Source of the DNA: Gammaproteobacteria bacterium
Lineage (GTDB): Bacteria; Pseudomonadota; Gammaproteobacteria; Steroidobacterales; Rariloculaceae
Length of the DNA stretch: 64,000 bases
Direction of reading: 5' to 3'
NCBI GenBank assembly: GCA_022825505.1
Contig: JAJDWR010000024.1
Location: forward strand, 38,535 to 102,534
Program-made: the position numbers and the translations under genes
In this document: positions 1 through 9,852 of the stretch, piece by piece
Position numbering within the stretch: the first letter of the stretch is position 1
How the letters are laid out: each line of letters opens with the position of its first letter
Notes under the pieces: model-generated
The model's input: the letters and a program-made list of their open reading frames with translations, nothing else
Told to the model about the DNA's origin: nothing
The model's database searches: none

Positions 1-2
1 TG

Positions 3-725
3 CATACGCCGCGCAACAAGGCCATCGTCGGAGAGAATGCCTTCGCCCACGAGGCCGGCATCCATCAGCACGGCATGCTGCGGCACAGGGCCACCTACGA
101 AATCATGCAGCCCGAGGCGGTCGGGTTGTCCCGCTCCAACCTGGTGCTGGGCAAGCACAGCGGCCGCCACGCGTTCCGCGACCGGGTGGAACAACTGGGC
201 TTTCACCTCGACGATATCGAACTGAACCGTTGTTTCGAGAAGTTCAAGCGCCTGGCGGACCGCAAGAAGCACATGTACGACCGGGACATCGAAGCCATCA
301 TCATGAATGTCGACGTGGGCAAGGCGGGGCCGTGGGTCATCGATGAACTCCAGATCACGGCCGGAACCGGCACGTTGGCCGCCGCGGCGCTGAGCCTTTC
401 CCACCAGGACGGCCGCCGGACTCGCAAGGCAGCCAAGGGCGACGGACCCGTCGCGGCCGCATTCGGCGCTCTGGAAGCGGCGACGGGGATCGAGCTTGAA
501 TTGAAGAACTTCGAAGTACGGGGCGTAACCACCGGCGACGATGCGCAGGGTGAGGTCACGGTGACCGTGGAATATAATCAGCAGAGTTTTCGCGGTCACG
601 CCGTCAGTACGGATATCGTGGAGTCTGCAGCCATCGCCTACCTGGAGGTGATCAACCGCATACTGCGGCGCCGGGACACCGACGACCAACGGCCCCGAAG
701 AGCCATCGCATTCGGCCAGCCCTGA
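3..725 (+). CDS. leuA: 2-isopropylmalate synthase, C-terminal part (partial)
   Basis: The reading frame is open from the window edge and encodes the last 240 residues of LeuA, the first committed enzyme of leucine synthesis (acetyl-CoA plus 2-ketoisovalerate to 2-isopropylmalate). The end of the catalytic region is visible as GENAFAHEAGIHQHG, which supplies metal-ligand histidines, followed by the SNLVLGKHSGRHAF linker. The C-terminal regulatory domain (about residues 110-235 of the fragment) is the domain that binds leucine for feedback inhibition in this family. The gene is the visible head of leuA-ilvE-leuCDB, with 20 bp to ilvE. The start lies outside the window, so its promoter and any leader cannot be seen. 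Confidence 0.97.
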   Translation, partial: HTPRNKAIVGENAFAHEAGIHQHGMLRHRATYEIMQPEAVGLSRSNLVLGKHSGRHAFRDRVEQLGFHLDDIELNRCFEKFKRLADRKKHMYDRDIEAIIMNVDVGKAGPWVIDELQITAGTGTLAAAALSLSHQDGRRTRKAAKGDGPVAAAFGALEAATGIELELKNFEVRGVTTGDDAQGEVTVTVEYNQQSFRGHAVSTDIVESAAIAYLEVINRILRRRDTDDQRPRRAIAFGQP

Positions 726-745
726 TCCAGAGAGGTAGTCATACC

Positions 746-1717
746 ATGCCCATGCAGCCGAGCAAGTACATCTGGCAGGACGGCCGGATGGTCCGCTGGG
801 AAGACGCCAGGGTTCACGTGCTGACCCATGCGCTGCATTACGGCTCGTCGGTCTTCGAGGGCATAAGGGTCTATCGGGGCCCCAACGGGCCCGTAGGGCT
901 CAGGCTCACCGACCACGTCAGCCGGATGTACGACTCGGCGAAGATCTACTATCTCGAAATCCCCTACGAACCAGAGGAACTGGTTGCGGCGTGCAGGGAC
1001 GTGGTGATTCGCAACGGTCTCCACAACGGTGCCTATGTAAGGCCGCTGGCGTTCCGCGGTTACGGTGAAATGGGGGTTGCCGGCGACCCGGATGCGCCTG
1101 CCGAGTGCATTGTCGCGGCCTGGGAATGGGGCTCGTATCTTGGAGAGGACGGAATCGACAGCGGCGTTGACGTGTGTATTTCGTCCTGGCAACGGGCAAG
1201 CCCAAACACGATTCCCACCATGGCCAAGGCCGGAGGCAATTACCTGTCCAGCATCCTGGTAACGCTTGAAGCGCGCCGCCTGGGATTTGCCGAGGGCATC
1301 GCACTCAACAGCGAGGGTTATGTCAGCGAGGGTGCGGGCGAGAATCTGTTTCTCATGAACAAGGGCAAGTTGTATACGCCGCCCCTGTCCGCCTCGATTC
1401 TCGGCGGCCTGACCCGGGATCTCGTCATGCAGCTCGCGGGCTCCATCGGGTTGAGCGTCATCGAGCAGAACATTCCCAGGGAGATGCTCTACATCGCCGA
1501 CGAACTGTTCCTGACCGGTACGGCTGCGGAAATCACTCCGGTCCGCTCCGTGGACAGGATTACCATCGGTAACGGCCGCAAGGGCCCCGTTACCGACAAA
1601 CTTCAACAGCGCTTCTTCGGCCTGTTCGACGGGTCCACGCCCGATGAGTGGGGTTGGCTGGAGCCGATCGAGAGCGAAGACGTTCGGCGGATCGACCGCC
1701 CGCAGATCGCTGTTTAA
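746..1717 (+). CDS. ilvE: Branched-chain amino acid aminotransferase
   Basis: A class IV PLP-dependent aminotransferase of 323 residues that transfers amino groups between glutamate and the keto acids of Val, Leu and Ile. The fold-type IV features are present: [11 protein letters not shown] near residue 35, the PLP lysine in [11 protein letters not shown] near residue 155, and EGAGENLF near residue 195. The N-terminus [16 protein letters not shown] matches the usual IlvE start (KYIWxDG). It sits between leuA and leuC, 20 bp after leuA and 10 bp before leuC, so the final leucine step is made in the same transcript as the pathway that feeds it. Confidence 0.97.
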   Translation: MPMQPSKYIWQDGRMVRWEDARVHVLTHALHYGSSVFEGIRVYRGPNGPVGLRLTDHVSRMYDSAKIYYLEIPYEPEELVAACRDVVIRNGLHNGAYVRPLAFRGYGEMGVAGDPDAPAECIVAAWEWGSYLGEDGIDSGVDVCISSWQRASPNTIPTMAKAGGNYLSSILVTLEARRLGFAEGIALNSEGYVSEGAGENLFLMNKGKLYTPPLSASILGGLTRDLVMQLAGSIGLSVIEQNIPREMLYIADELFLTGTAAEITPVRSVDRITIGNGRKGPVTDKLQQRFFGLFDGSTPDEWGWLEPIESEDVRRIDRPQIAV

Positions 1718-1727
1718 CGAGGAAAGC

Positions 1728-3137
1728 ATGTCCGCCAAGTCATTGTTCGAAAAGGTCTGGGACCGGCACATCGTCGTGCCGGAGACCGCCGATACGCCCG
1801 CGATCCTGTACATCGACCTGCACCTGGTGCACGAAGTCACCAGCCCCCAGGCGTTCAGCCTGCTTCGCGATGCCGGCCTCAGGGTGCGTCGGCCGGACCT
1901 GACGCTCTCTACCATGGATCACTCCACACCGACCATCCCGGTCGGTTCGCTGAAGGAACTGAAGGTGGTCAGCGAGCCGGCCGCGTTCCAGCAGATTCTC
2001 CAGATGGAGCGTAACTGCGAGGATTTCGGGCTTGAACTGCGCGGTATGGACAGCGACGAACGCGGTATCGTCCATGTCATCGGCCCGGAACTTGGCGCCA
2101 CGCAGCCTGGCAAGACGATCGTCTGCGGGGACTCCCACACCAGTACCCACGGTGCGCTCGGCGCGTTGGCTTTCGGCATTGGCACCACCGAGGTGGCCCA
2201 CGTCCTCGCGACCCAGTGCCTGTTGCAGCGCAAGCCCAGGACGTTTGCCGTCAACCTCAGGGGCAGACTGCCGACGGGCGTGACGGCCAAGGACATCATT
2301 CTGGCCATCATCGGAAGAATTGGCGTAGACGGCGGAACGGGACACGCGATCGAGTACCGCGGATCGGCGGTTGCGTCGCTGTCCATCGAAGAACGCATGA
2401 CCATCTGCAACATGGCCATCGAGGGTGGCGCCAGAACCGGCATGTTTGCGCCGGATGACGCGACCTACGAGTACCTGGCGGGGCGGCCGCTGTCCCCGCA
2501 GGGGGCGGATTGGGATGAAGCGCTGAGCCGGTGGCGGGAGCTGCCCAGCGATGACGGCGCCCGTTTCGACAAGGAAGTGTCCATTGATGTCTCATCCCTC
2601 AGGCCCATGGTGACGTTCGGTACGAATCCCGGAATGGTGATACCGGTTGACGATGTGATCCCCTCCCCCGCCGGCTCCGATCCCGGCTTTGCCAAGGCGC
2701 TGGACTACATGGCGCTGGAGCCCGGCCGACCCCTGGCGGGAACACCGGTCGACGTGGTTTTCATCGGCAGCTGCACCAATTCCCGACTGAGCGACCTCAA
2801 GGCCGCTGCCGGGGTCATCGCCGGGCGGCAGGTAGCCGACGGCGTGCAGATGCTGGTCGTACCGGGTTCCGCCAAAGTGAAGCGCGAGGCGGAAGCCGAG
2901 GGTCTGCCCGAGGTCTTCGAGGCGGCCGGGGCCGAGTGGCGTGAACCCGGTTGCTCCATGTGCCTGGCCATGAACGGCGACTACGTGCCGGCCGGCAAGC
3001 TCGCCGTCAGCACCAGCAACCGAAACTTCGAGGGCCGCCAGGGCAAGGGCGCCCGGACGGTGCTGGCCAGTCCCCTTACGGCGGCCGCCTCCGCCATCAG
3101 CGGCAGGATCAGCGATCCGCGGCCATTGGTCGGATAA
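1728..3137 (+). CDS. leuC: 3-isopropylmalate dehydratase large subunit
   Basis: LeuC (469 residues) is the iron-sulfur subunit of isopropylmalate isomerase and works with LeuD. The [4Fe-4S] ligands are in FIGSCTNSR (near residue 350) and [11 protein letters not shown] (near residue 410). Substrate and aconitase-type motifs such as [13 protein letters not shown] are also present. The start was set at the ATG at 1728, preceded by GAGGAAAG, because [16 protein letters not shown] is the family N-terminus; the longer open frame back to 1644 runs inside ilvE. leuD begins 4 bp after the stop, which suggests coupled translation of the two subunits. Confidence 0.97.
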   Translation: MSAKSLFEKVWDRHIVVPETADTPAILYIDLHLVHEVTSPQAFSLLRDAGLRVRRPDLTLSTMDHSTPTIPVGSLKELKVVSEPAAFQQILQMERNCEDFGLELRGMDSDERGIVHVIGPELGATQPGKTIVCGDSHTSTHGALGALAFGIGTTEVAHVLATQCLLQRKPRTFAVNLRGRLPTGVTAKDIILAIIGRIGVDGGTGHAIEYRGSAVASLSIEERMTICNMAIEGGARTGMFAPDDATYEYLAGRPLSPQGADWDEALSRWRELPSDDGARFDKEVSIDVSSLRPMVTFGTNPGMVIPVDDVIPSPAGSDPGFAKALDYMALEPGRPLAGTPVDVVFIGSCTNSRLSDLKAAAGVIAGRQVADGVQMLVVPGSAKVKREAEAEGLPEVFEAAGAEWREPGCSMCLAMNGDYVPAGKLAVSTSNRNFEGRQGKGARTVLASPLTAAASAISGRISDPRPLVG

Positions 3138-3141
3138 ACGA

Positions 3142-3720
3142 ATGGAACCCATTACTGAAATCAGGTCGCGCACGGCCGTATTGCCGCTGGAAGATATCGA
3201 TACGGACCAGATCATCCCGGCGCGCTTTCTGCGAACCACCGTGCGTGAAGGACTCGGCGAAAACCTCTTTGCCGACTGGCGCTACGACAGCAACGGCGAG
3301 AAAAATACGGACTTCGTCCTGAATCGGCCTGAGGCCCGGGGCGCCCGTATACTGGTTGCCGGACGCAACTTCGGCTGCGGCTCCTCCAGGGAACACGCGC
3401 CCTGGGCGTTGCTGGACCATGGATTCCAGGCCGTCATCAGCACCGAGATCGCCGACATCTTCCGCAACAATTCCCTCAAGAACGGCTTCCTTCCGGTGGT
3501 TGCCGACGCCGATATTCACGGCTGGCTGCTGGCGAATCCGGGCGTCGAGTTGACGCTGAACGTGGAATCCCGGTCGTTGTCCCTTCCCGACGGGCGCGTC
3601 ACCGAGTTTCCCCTGGAGAGTTTTTCCCGTTACTGCCTCCTGAACGGCGTCGACCAGCTCGGCTTCCTGCTGAACCACGCCGGGGAAATTTCGCGGTTCG
3701 AGAAACGGGCCGGCGCGTGA
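3142..3720 (+). CDS. leuD: 3-isopropylmalate dehydratase small subunit
   Basis: LeuD (192 residues) supplies the swivel domain of isopropylmalate isomerase. The typical sequence blocks are [17 protein letters not shown] at the N-terminus, the loop [17 protein letters not shown] near residue 75, and [10 protein letters not shown] near residue 112. Length is normal for the bacterial form (about 190-210). Its stop codon overlaps the leuB start by one base, and leuC ends 4 bp upstream, so leuC-leuD-leuB are almost certainly one translationally coupled block. Confidence 0.97.
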   Translation: MEPITEIRSRTAVLPLEDIDTDQIIPARFLRTTVREGLGENLFADWRYDSNGEKNTDFVLNRPEARGARILVAGRNFGCGSSREHAPWALLDHGFQAVISTEIADIFRNNSLKNGFLPVVADADIHGWLLANPGVELTLNVESRSLSLPDGRVTEFPLESFSRYCLLNGVDQLGFLLNHAGEISRFEKRAGA

Positions 3721-4796
3721 TGTCTTCGGTCGTTGCTCTTCCGGGCGACGGAATCGGCCCGGAGGTTACGGCTCAGGCCACCCGTGTGCTGACTGCCGTT
3801 TCGCGGCAGGCCGGCCTGGAAATCGGAATCGAAGAGGCATTGATCGGCGGAATCGCCCTGGACCGGGCCGGGTCCCCGTTGCCCGAAGAGACTCTGGAGC
3901 GCTGCACTGCCGCGGACGCCATCCTGCTGGGTGCGGTGGGAGGCGATCGGTGGTCGAATGCCGAAGTGGCACTGCGGCCCGAGCAGGGGCTTCTCGGATT
4001 GCGCAAGGCGCTGGGACTCTATGCCAATCTGCGGCCTGTGACCGTTGAAGCGGCCCTCGTCGACGCGTCACCGTTACGGGCTGAACGCCTGGAGGGCGTC
4101 GATGTGCTGGTGGTTCGCGAACTCACGGGGGGCATCTATTTCGGTACCCGCGGCCGAACGGCCACAGAGGCATTCGACACTTGTGAATACTCCGCCAGCG
4201 AAATCCGTCGAATCGCCCGCCTGGCGGGCGAGTTGGCGGGCAAGCGGCGAGGCCGGGTTACGTCTGTCGACAAGGCCAACGTGCTGGACACCTCGCGGCT
4301 CTGGCGGGAGACGGTCTCCGACCTCTACGCCAGCGAGTTTCCCGACATCGAACTCGATCATATCTATGTCGATGCAGCCGCCATGTATCTGCTGAGCCGC
4401 CCCGCGACGTTCGACGTGATCCTCACGGACAACATGTTCGGGGATATTCTCAGCGACGAGGCTTCCATGCTCGCAGGCTCGCTCGGGCTTCTGCCGTCGG
4501 CCTCGCTGAGCGATGGCGGTCCGGGCCTGTACGAGCCCATCCACGGCTCGGCTCCGGACATCGCCGGCAAGGGAATCGCAAACCCCTGCGGCGCCATTCT
4601 CAGCGTCGCCATGCTGCTGCGCCATTCTCTGAATCTGGACATGGCCGCAAGAGCGGTGGAAACTGCCGTCAGCGAAACCTTGCAGGCGGGGTTACGTACA
4701 CCCGACCTGGCCCACGGCGAACAGGAATACCGGGCCGTTGGGACCGAGGCGTTCGGAGACGCGGTGATCGACCGACTGGATGCCGCGATAGACTAG
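3720..4796 (+). CDS. leuB: 3-isopropylmalate dehydrogenase
   Basis: LeuB (358 residues) oxidises and decarboxylates 3-isopropylmalate with NAD+. Motifs seen: LPGDGIGPEV at the N-terminus, ADAILLGAVGGDRW near residue 65, VVRELTGGIYFG near residue 135, DNMFGDILSDE near residue 240 (metal-binding aspartates), and YEPIHGSAPDIAGK near residue 270. The ATG at 3720 overlaps the last base of the leuD stop; an alternative GTG one codon upstream at 3717 is possible. It is the last gene of the leucine block, and the convergent DUF6152 gene ends 37 bp downstream. Confidence 0.97.
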   Translation: MSSVVALPGDGIGPEVTAQATRVLTAVSRQAGLEIGIEEALIGGIALDRAGSPLPEETLERCTAADAILLGAVGGDRWSNAEVALRPEQGLLGLRKALGLYANLRPVTVEAALVDASPLRAERLEGVDVLVVRELTGGIYFGTRGRTATEAFDTCEYSASEIRRIARLAGELAGKRRGRVTSVDKANVLDTSRLWRETVSDLYASEFPDIELDHIYVDAAAMYLLSRPATFDVILTDNMFGDILSDEASMLAGSLGLLPSASLSDGGPGLYEPIHGSAPDIAGKGIANPCGAILSVAMLLRHSLNLDMAARAVETAVSETLQAGLRTPDLAHGEQEYRAVGTEAFGDAVIDRLDAAID

Positions 4797-4832
4797 AAGA
4801 AATTTCACCTGACGATGGCATGTCGGGTGGTT

Positions 4833-5948
4833 TCAGTTCCGGGGCTCCTGAACAATGCATTCGAAAGGCTCGACGCGCATGTCCGGCCAGTACTGCCATA
4901 CCAGGTATCCGGACAGCGTCAGCGGCTCCGTCAGTGTCAGCGGATCCGTAATCGTGATGTCGTAGGTCAGTTCGCCGTTGCTGGAATCCAGACTGAAGCG
5001 TTCGACGATCCTCACCGACTCGCCTTGCGGAAACCCGATCATTGAAGCCGTGTCCCGGGTGGGGCCGCGCCAGTAGATATCGAAGTACGGATAGTCGATC
5101 CGGGTCGTCGTCACGACCAGCGTGTCGTCTTCCCAGTGCCCGACGGAGTACCCCATGGGCGTGGCCGTTGCTGTTGCGGGCGGTTCTCCGGCACCCATGT
5201 GAATCGTCCTGACCAGGTTGAAATACTCCATCTCCAGGCGAATCTCCCCGTCTCCCTCGACGAACGCAATGGGGTGCGGTCCTGCAAACGTCATCGCCCG
5301 GGGCATGCCCGGGTACTCGCAATCCAGCAGCGGGTCGTCGACCAGGGGATCGTAATCGGCATGAGCCGCCAGTGCCGCCTCGGTCAGGGGCAGGTCTTCG
5401 AAAACCGGCAAGTTGGTTCCTGTTCGCGTCCATACCCTGTAGATATCGTCGGCCCCCGGATTGCCCGACGGCGATGCCCCGCCGGCCCCCATGCCTGCGC
5501 CCAGTCCCATAACCACATCCGACCAGATCGGTTCCGTGTTGAACCTGAAAAGGATTTCGGTACCGTCCGGCACGAGGACTCTCTCCACGTCGAGATAGTC
5601 GTCCCGCCGGCTAGAACGGTAACCAGTCGCCCTGATCCGGTCGCCAACGCTGACCGCATTCCGGGGGATGCCGCGCCGGTCCAGGCTCACGATATCCACC
5701 CCTTCAAGCTGCCAGGTCGTCTCACTTCCGTCTTCCGCAACGCTACTGACGCTGAGATGAACGTGTGGGTTGCGCCAGAAAACCGCAACCACCTCACCTT
5801 CGATCTCCTCGAGAATGTTCTGGCTGAATTCCGCGCGAGAGTGATGGCCAATGGCAGAAAAAGGCACCAAAACAATAAGTAACAGGATATTTGTGCAATT
5901 CAACTGATAATACCTGTTTCCCGCGATCCGGCTCCTACCGGTATTCAT
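4833..5948 (-). CDS. Exported DUF6152-type protein, fused two-domain form (371 aa)
   Basis: Function unknown. A hydrophobic stretch (about residues 20-35) ends in IGHHSRAEF, so the mature protein probably starts near the His-His pair typical of DUF6152. The N-terminal half (to about residue 130) has the EGEVVAVFWRNPHVHLSV pattern and resembles a small beta-barrel (OB-like) domain. The C-terminal half has the block GYSVGHWEDDTLVVTTTR. It lies 8 bp downstream of a paralogue on the same strand (5957-6982), so the two are likely cotranscribed. The two halves correspond to two separate genes near 58.3-59.5 kb. A periplasmic location is inferred; the ligand is unknown. Confidence 0.7.
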   Translation of the reverse strand: MNTGRSRIAGNRYYQLNCTNILLLIVLVPFSAIGHHSRAEFSQNILEEIEGEVVAVFWRNPHVHLSVSSVAEDGSETTWQLEGVDIVSLDRRGIPRNAVSVGDRIRATGYRSSRRDDYLDVERVLVPDGTEILFRFNTEPIWSDVVMGLGAGMGAGGASPSGNPGADDIYRVWTRTGTNLPVFEDLPLTEAALAAHADYDPLVDDPLLDCEYPGMPRAMTFAGPHPIAFVEGDGEIRLEMEYFNLVRTIHMGAGEPPATATATPMGYSVGHWEDDTLVVTTTRIDYPYFDIYWRGPTRDTASMIGFPQGESVRIVERFSLDSSNGELTYDITITDPLTLTEPLTLSGYLVWQYWPDMRVEPFECIVQEPRN

Positions 5949-5956
5949 CGACCTCC

Positions 5957-6982
5957 TCAGTCCGGATAACTCCAGTCAAGCGCGTCCACCGGATCACAGT
6001 GGTAGTCGACGATTTCGAGATCCGGCGCGTACCGGTACGTGACCACTCGTGTCAGCGGCTCCGTCCAATTGACGGAATCTTCGAGTGTGTAGCCGATGGT
6101 CAGTTCGTTCCCGTTGCGCGATATGCGCTCGACGATTCGCGTCGTGTCGCCACCGGAAATCGGATGCCCGTCCCAGGTCAGCAACATCGGCAACAGGCGC
6201 GTCGTTTCGGCGACCAGTGTCTCCCCTTCCCAATGTCCGACCGAGTACCCCATTCGGGTTGCGATGGTATGCGGTCCCGGTTGCCGTCCATCGGTGTAGA
6301 TGCGGCGCACGTTGTGCCACGTTTCGTAAATGAGCACAACCTGATGATCCTGCTCGATAATTTCCAGACCCGCAGGCTGATCGGCGGCGCGGGGAAAACC
6401 CGGCGCCACGCAGCGTCGCGTCGGGTCTTCCTCGACCACAAAGCCCGACATGGCTTCCCGGGCCGCGGCCGTGGGCTGCTGGTTTTGCCAGTCCGGACCG
6501 TCGCTTTCGACCCAGATCCCCTCCAGGCGCCATCCCGGGTCCGCCGCTTCGGCATCGCGCAGATCCACAAACAGCGGAGTATTGTTGCGCGCGTCCCGGC
6601 GAACCTGAGCGACGCGGCCATCGGCGAAGGACACGGTTTGCAGCTTGATTCGACGCGGGACCGTGCGGTGGAAGTAGCCATCGATCGTGACGGTTTGTCC
6701 CGGGCTCAGGAAATCAGCGTAGACGCCGCTGCGGCGCAGGATGTTGGGGCTCTCCGTCTCCACCTCCCATTTCACCATCCGCCCGGCTTCGTCGGTTGCC
6801 CGGACCGTGATCAGGGCATGGGGATTGACAAAGCGAAACGTCTCTACGACCGCTTCGCCCAGCGTGATCGTATCCGCCTGATTGAAGGGTCCCGGCCCAT
6901 GGTGCGCCAGCCCGGATGAACCTGTGGCGAGGATCAGAACGATCGCCATCGGCGTGGAAACGAACAACGCGGAATTACGCAT
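5957..6982 (-). CDS. Exported DUF6152-type protein, fused two-domain form (341 aa)
   Basis: Paralogue of the adjacent 371-residue protein. A signal peptide is clear (MRNSALFVSTPMAIVLIL..., cleavage near GLAHHGPG), leaving a mature N-terminus with the His-His pair. The N-terminal domain has FRFVNPHALITVRATD, and the C-terminal domain has MGYSVGHWEGETLVAETTR and a late PLTRVVTYRYAPD block. It is the first gene of a two-gene minus-strand unit and diverges from the his operon across a 277-bp spacer. No catalytic motif is recognised. A role in binding small ligands in the periplasm is only a guess. Confidence 0.7.
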   Translation of the reverse strand: MRNSALFVSTPMAIVLILATGSSGLAHHGPGPFNQADTITLGEAVVETFRFVNPHALITVRATDEAGRMVKWEVETESPNILRRSGVYADFLSPGQTVTIDGYFHRTVPRRIKLQTVSFADGRVAQVRRDARNNTPLFVDLRDAEAADPGWRLEGIWVESDGPDWQNQQPTAAAREAMSGFVVEEDPTRRCVAPGFPRAADQPAGLEIIEQDHQVVLIYETWHNVRRIYTDGRQPGPHTIATRMGYSVGHWEGETLVAETTRLLPMLLTWDGHPISGGDTTRIVERISRNGNELTIGYTLEDSVNWTEPLTRVVTYRYAPDLEIVDYHCDPVDALDWSYPD

Positions 6983-7192
6983 AACGATTGTTTGGACTCT
7001 AGAAAAACAGTTATGTGTAGCGACACATCAAGTCCATTGTATATCCTCGAACACTTGGGGCTCTACGGCGTCAGTGCGACCGACGTGCTCGTCGGTACCA
7101 TAAAATTGGGCCGCTATTCGGCTCAGGCTCGGCCGGAACCGGTGCCTGAGGTTGCGCCGCCGCGAGGGCGCCGAACTGCATCACGGCAATTC

Positions 7193-7253
7193 TTGTGGAC
7201 AGGTGTTTTGCGTTGTATTAATGTACTATCATGTTAATACGTTAATCGATTAA
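7193..7253 (+). promoter_or_regulatory. Promoter and palindromic operators of the his operon
   Basis: A sigma70-like promoter can be read as TTGTGG (7193-7198), a 17-bp spacer, and TATTAA (7216-7221). The -10 box lies inside an inverted repeat: GTATTAA (7215-7221) pairs with TTAATAC (7234-7240). A second, perfect 12-bp palindrome, TTAATCGATTAA, lies at 7242-7253, ending 6 bp before the hisR start codon. Overlap of -10 and operator fits repression by the TrpR-like protein encoded immediately downstream, acting as an autoregulated histidine repressor. The protein-site assignment is inference. Confidence 0.65.
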
Positions 7254-7259
7254 TGCATC

Positions 7260-7568
7260 ATGAAGGCCCAACGAAAGATGAACTCAAGGCAGGAGGCGCG
7301 GGCCCGTACCGGCCTGTATCGGGCAATCCTCGCTCTGCGTACGGAACAGGAATGCGAAAAGTTTTTCTCCGACCTGTGCACGCCGGCGGAGCTGGAAGCC
7401 CTGATTGACCGCTGGGCGGTGGTCGCCCACCTGGCGAACGGCCTGCCCTATCGCAAGATCCACGACCTGACCGGCGTCTCCGTGACCACGATCGGCCGCG
7501 TGGCACGTTTTCTCACGGCCGGAAATGACGGCTACCGGATTGCACTGAAGAGGCTGCGCCCACTCTGA
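7260..7568 (+). CDS. hisR: TrpR/YerC-YecD family regulator, probable histidine repressor
   Basis: A 102-residue TrpR-superfamily DNA-binding protein. The all-helical core is recognisable, with LYRAILALRTEQECEKFFSDLCTPAELEAL followed by the helix-turn-helix region GLPYRKIHDLTGVSVTTIGRVARFL (about residues 60-85). In several gammaproteobacteria a TrpR-like protein placed at the head of the his operon (HisR) represses it with histidine as the signal; the same position here supports that role. The ATG at 7260 directly follows the two palindromes, and hisG starts 82 bp after the stop. The symbol is assigned from context and family. Confidence 0.8.
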   Translation: MKAQRKMNSRQEARARTGLYRAILALRTEQECEKFFSDLCTPAELEALIDRWAVVAHLANGLPYRKIHDLTGVSVTTIGRVARFLTAGNDGYRIALKRLRPL

Positions 7569-7650
7569 CGCCGGAATTTCATGAGCCAACGGCTTCGCGA
7601 AGCCGAGTCGCACCTGCTTAATGCGCAACCCAAGGCTGGACCCCCGAGTT

Positions 7651-8547
7651 ATGGAACAACCCCGAATCAAGATCGCCGTGCAGAAATCCGGCCGGCTTAC
7701 GGACCACTCCATGGAGTTGCTCACCCGATGCGGGTTAAGTTACTCCCGAGGCCGGGACCAGTTGATCTGTTACGGCGAAAACATGCCCATGGATGTGCTC
7801 CTGGTCAGGGACGACGATATACCCGGCCTGGTACAGGAGGACGTCTGCGACCTGGGCATCGTCGGCATGAACGTGCTCGAGGAAGCCCGGCTGGAGCTGC
7901 AGGGCTCGGGCATCGACAATCTCTTCAACCAGGTCCGCCTGCTGGATTTCGGTCATTGCCGGCTCTCCTTCGGCGTTCCCGCCGATGAATCCTGGGAAGG
8001 GCCGAAGTCACTGGCCGGCAAGCGGATCGCCACGAGCTACCCGCGCATCGTCGGCAAGTACCTGGAGCGTCACGGGGTTCCGGGCTCGGTGGTGACCTTT
8101 TCGGGCGCCGTCGAACTGGCCCCGCGCCTGGGCAAGGCCGACGTCATCTGCGACCTGGTGTCCACCGGCGCCACGCTCAAGGCCCACAGCCTGTACGAGG
8201 CCGAAACCATACTCGAGAGCCGTGCGGCGATCATTCATACACCCACCGCTGTGGCGCCGGAAAAAGAAGCGTGGATTCAAAGACTTCTGCAGCGTGTTGA
8301 AGGCGTTCTCCAGGTGCGCGAGAGCAAGTACATCATGCTCCACGCGCCTCTGGGCGCATTGGCGGAGGTTCGGGAACTGTTGCCCGGGAGCGAGTCGCCG
8401 ACCATCATTCCCCTCGAGGGCCGCGACGACAGAGTAGCCGTCCACGCGGTTTGCCGCGAGAATATCTTCTGGGAGACCCTGGAGGATCTCAAGGAGGCCG
8501 GCGCCAGCGCCATCCTCGTTATTCCGGTGGAAAAGATGCTGGCCTGA
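7651..8547 (+). CDS. hisG: ATP phosphoribosyltransferase, long form
   Basis: HisG joins ATP and PRPP in the first step of histidine synthesis. At 298 residues it is the long, homohexameric form with a C-terminal ACT-like regulatory domain that binds histidine, so no HisZ is needed. The N-terminus IKIAVQKSGRLTDHSMELL matches the family, and the PRPP-binding loop is DLVSTGATLKAHSL (near residue 170). The ATG at 7651 was chosen because MEQPRIKIAVQKSGRL aligns with known starts; an in-frame ATG at 7621 would add ten unrelated residues. No strong ribosome binding site precedes either. Confidence 0.95.
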   Translation: MEQPRIKIAVQKSGRLTDHSMELLTRCGLSYSRGRDQLICYGENMPMDVLLVRDDDIPGLVQEDVCDLGIVGMNVLEEARLELQGSGIDNLFNQVRLLDFGHCRLSFGVPADESWEGPKSLAGKRIATSYPRIVGKYLERHGVPGSVVTFSGAVELAPRLGKADVICDLVSTGATLKAHSLYEAETILESRAAIIHTPTAVAPEKEAWIQRLLQRVEGVLQVRESKYIMLHAPLGALAEVRELLPGSESPTIIPLEGRDDRVAVHAVCRENIFWETLEDLKEAGASAILVIPVEKMLA

Positions 8548-8553
8548 ACCGCC

Positions 8554-9852
8554 ATGAAACGAACCATCTGGCAAAACCTCACTCCCCTGGAACAGGAGGC
8601 GCTGTTGCGGCGGCCCGCGCTCGCTGCGGACGATCGTCTGCGGCGCGAGGTCGCCGACATCCTGAGTCAGGTTCGCAGTGACGGCGATGCCGCGCTCATC
8701 CGCCTGGCCCGGCAACTCGACGATGTTGAGGTTTCGGACCTGCTGGTATCGGCGGGCGAGTTCGGGGAAGCCGAATCCTCTCTGCGGCCGAGCGACCGTG
8801 CAGCCATACGCGCGGCCGCAGCGAACATATCCGCCTTCCATCGTGCCCAGTTGCCCGAGCCGTTGTCGGTCGAGACCACGCCGGGCGTCACTTGCGAACG
8901 GCTGATTCGCCCCATCGCGAGCGTCGGCCTGTATGTCCCGGCCGGCAGTGCTCCCCTGCCCTCCACCGCACTCATGCTCGGTGTTCCCGCGAGTCTGGCG
9001 GGATGCCCGACCCGGGTCCTCTGCAGCCCGCCTCGAAGCGATGGCCGGGTGGATCCGGCGGTGCTTTACGCCGCCGGCGTCTGCGGCATTTCCACCGTGG
9101 TGCGCGCCGGCGGCGCCCAGGCCATCGCGGCCATGGCCTACGGTACCGAAACCGTACCCCGCGTCGACAAGTTGTTCGGACCGGGCAATGCCTGGGTTAC
9201 GGAAGCCAAGGAACAGGCCGCGGCCGATCCCCGGGGAGCGGCCAGAGATCTGCCGGCGGGTCCGTCGGAGGTTCTGGTCATCGCAGACGAAATGGCCGAA
9301 CCTGCCTTCGTGGCGGCGGATCTGCTGTCCCAGGCGGAACACGGCATTGACTCCCAGGTCATCCTGCTCACCCCCGGCGAACGGCTACTCGACAAGGTGC
9401 TGGCGGAGATCGAAACGCAGACGCAAAAACTCAGCCGGCGCGAAATCGTTCGCCAGTCATTGGCGAATTCACGAGCCATTCTGGTGCGTGACCTCGCGAC
9501 CGCCGTTGAAGTCTCTAATCGATACGCGCCGGAACACCTGATCCTGCAGATCGAGCATCCCCGGCGGGTTCTCGACCAGGTCGTTGCGGCGGGCTCGGTA
9601 TTCCTTGGTCCCTGGGCACCGGAGACCGTAGGGGACTATTGCAGCGGAACGAATCACGTGTTGCCCACGTACGGCTTTGCGCGTGCCTACTCGGGGCTCG
9701 GCGTGACGGACTTCCTGCGGACCATGACGGTCCAGTCTCTCACGGAGGACGGGCTCCGGACCGTGGGTCCCATCGCCGAACAGCTCGCCGCGCTGGAGGG
9801 GCTGGATGCGCACGGCCAGGCGGTCCGCAAGCGGCTGGAGGCACTGGCATGA
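8554..9852 (+). CDS. hisD: Histidinol dehydrogenase
   Basis: HisD (432 residues) performs the last two oxidations, histidinol to histidinal to histidine, with NAD+ and zinc. Family blocks seen: VPAGSAPLPSTALMLGVPA near residue 130, RAGGAQAIAAMAYGTE near residue 182, DLPAGPSEVLVIAD near residue 232, and GDYCSGTNHVLPT near residue 365 with the conserved His. It follows hisG by 6 bp, and its stop overlaps the hisC start by 4 bp (ATGA), so expression is coupled to both neighbours. Confidence 0.97.
   Translation: MKRTIWQNLTPLEQEALLRRPALAADDRLRREVADILSQVRSDGDAALIRLARQLDDVEVSDLLVSAGEFGEAESSLRPSDRAAIRAAAANISAFHRAQLPEPLSVETTPGVTCERLIRPIASVGLYVPAGSAPLPSTALMLGVPASLAGCPTRVLCSPPRSDGRVDPAVLYAAGVCGISTVVRAGGAQAIAAMAYGTETVPRVDKLFGPGNAWVTEAKEQAAADPRGAARDLPAGPSEVLVIADEMAEPAFVAADLLSQAEHGIDSQVILLTPGERLLDKVLAEIETQTQKLSRREIVRQSLANSRAILVRDLATAVEVSNRYAPEHLILQIEHPRRVLDQVVAAGSVFLGPWAPETVGDYCSGTNHVLPTYGFARAYSGLGVTDFLRTMTVQSLTEDGLRTVGPIAEQLAALEGLDAHGQAVRKRLEALA

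Noticed and set aside
8008..9342. A 444-residue open frame on the minus strand across hisG and hisD
   Set aside because: It is fully antisense to two well-recognised genes, has no motif and only reflects the high GC content.
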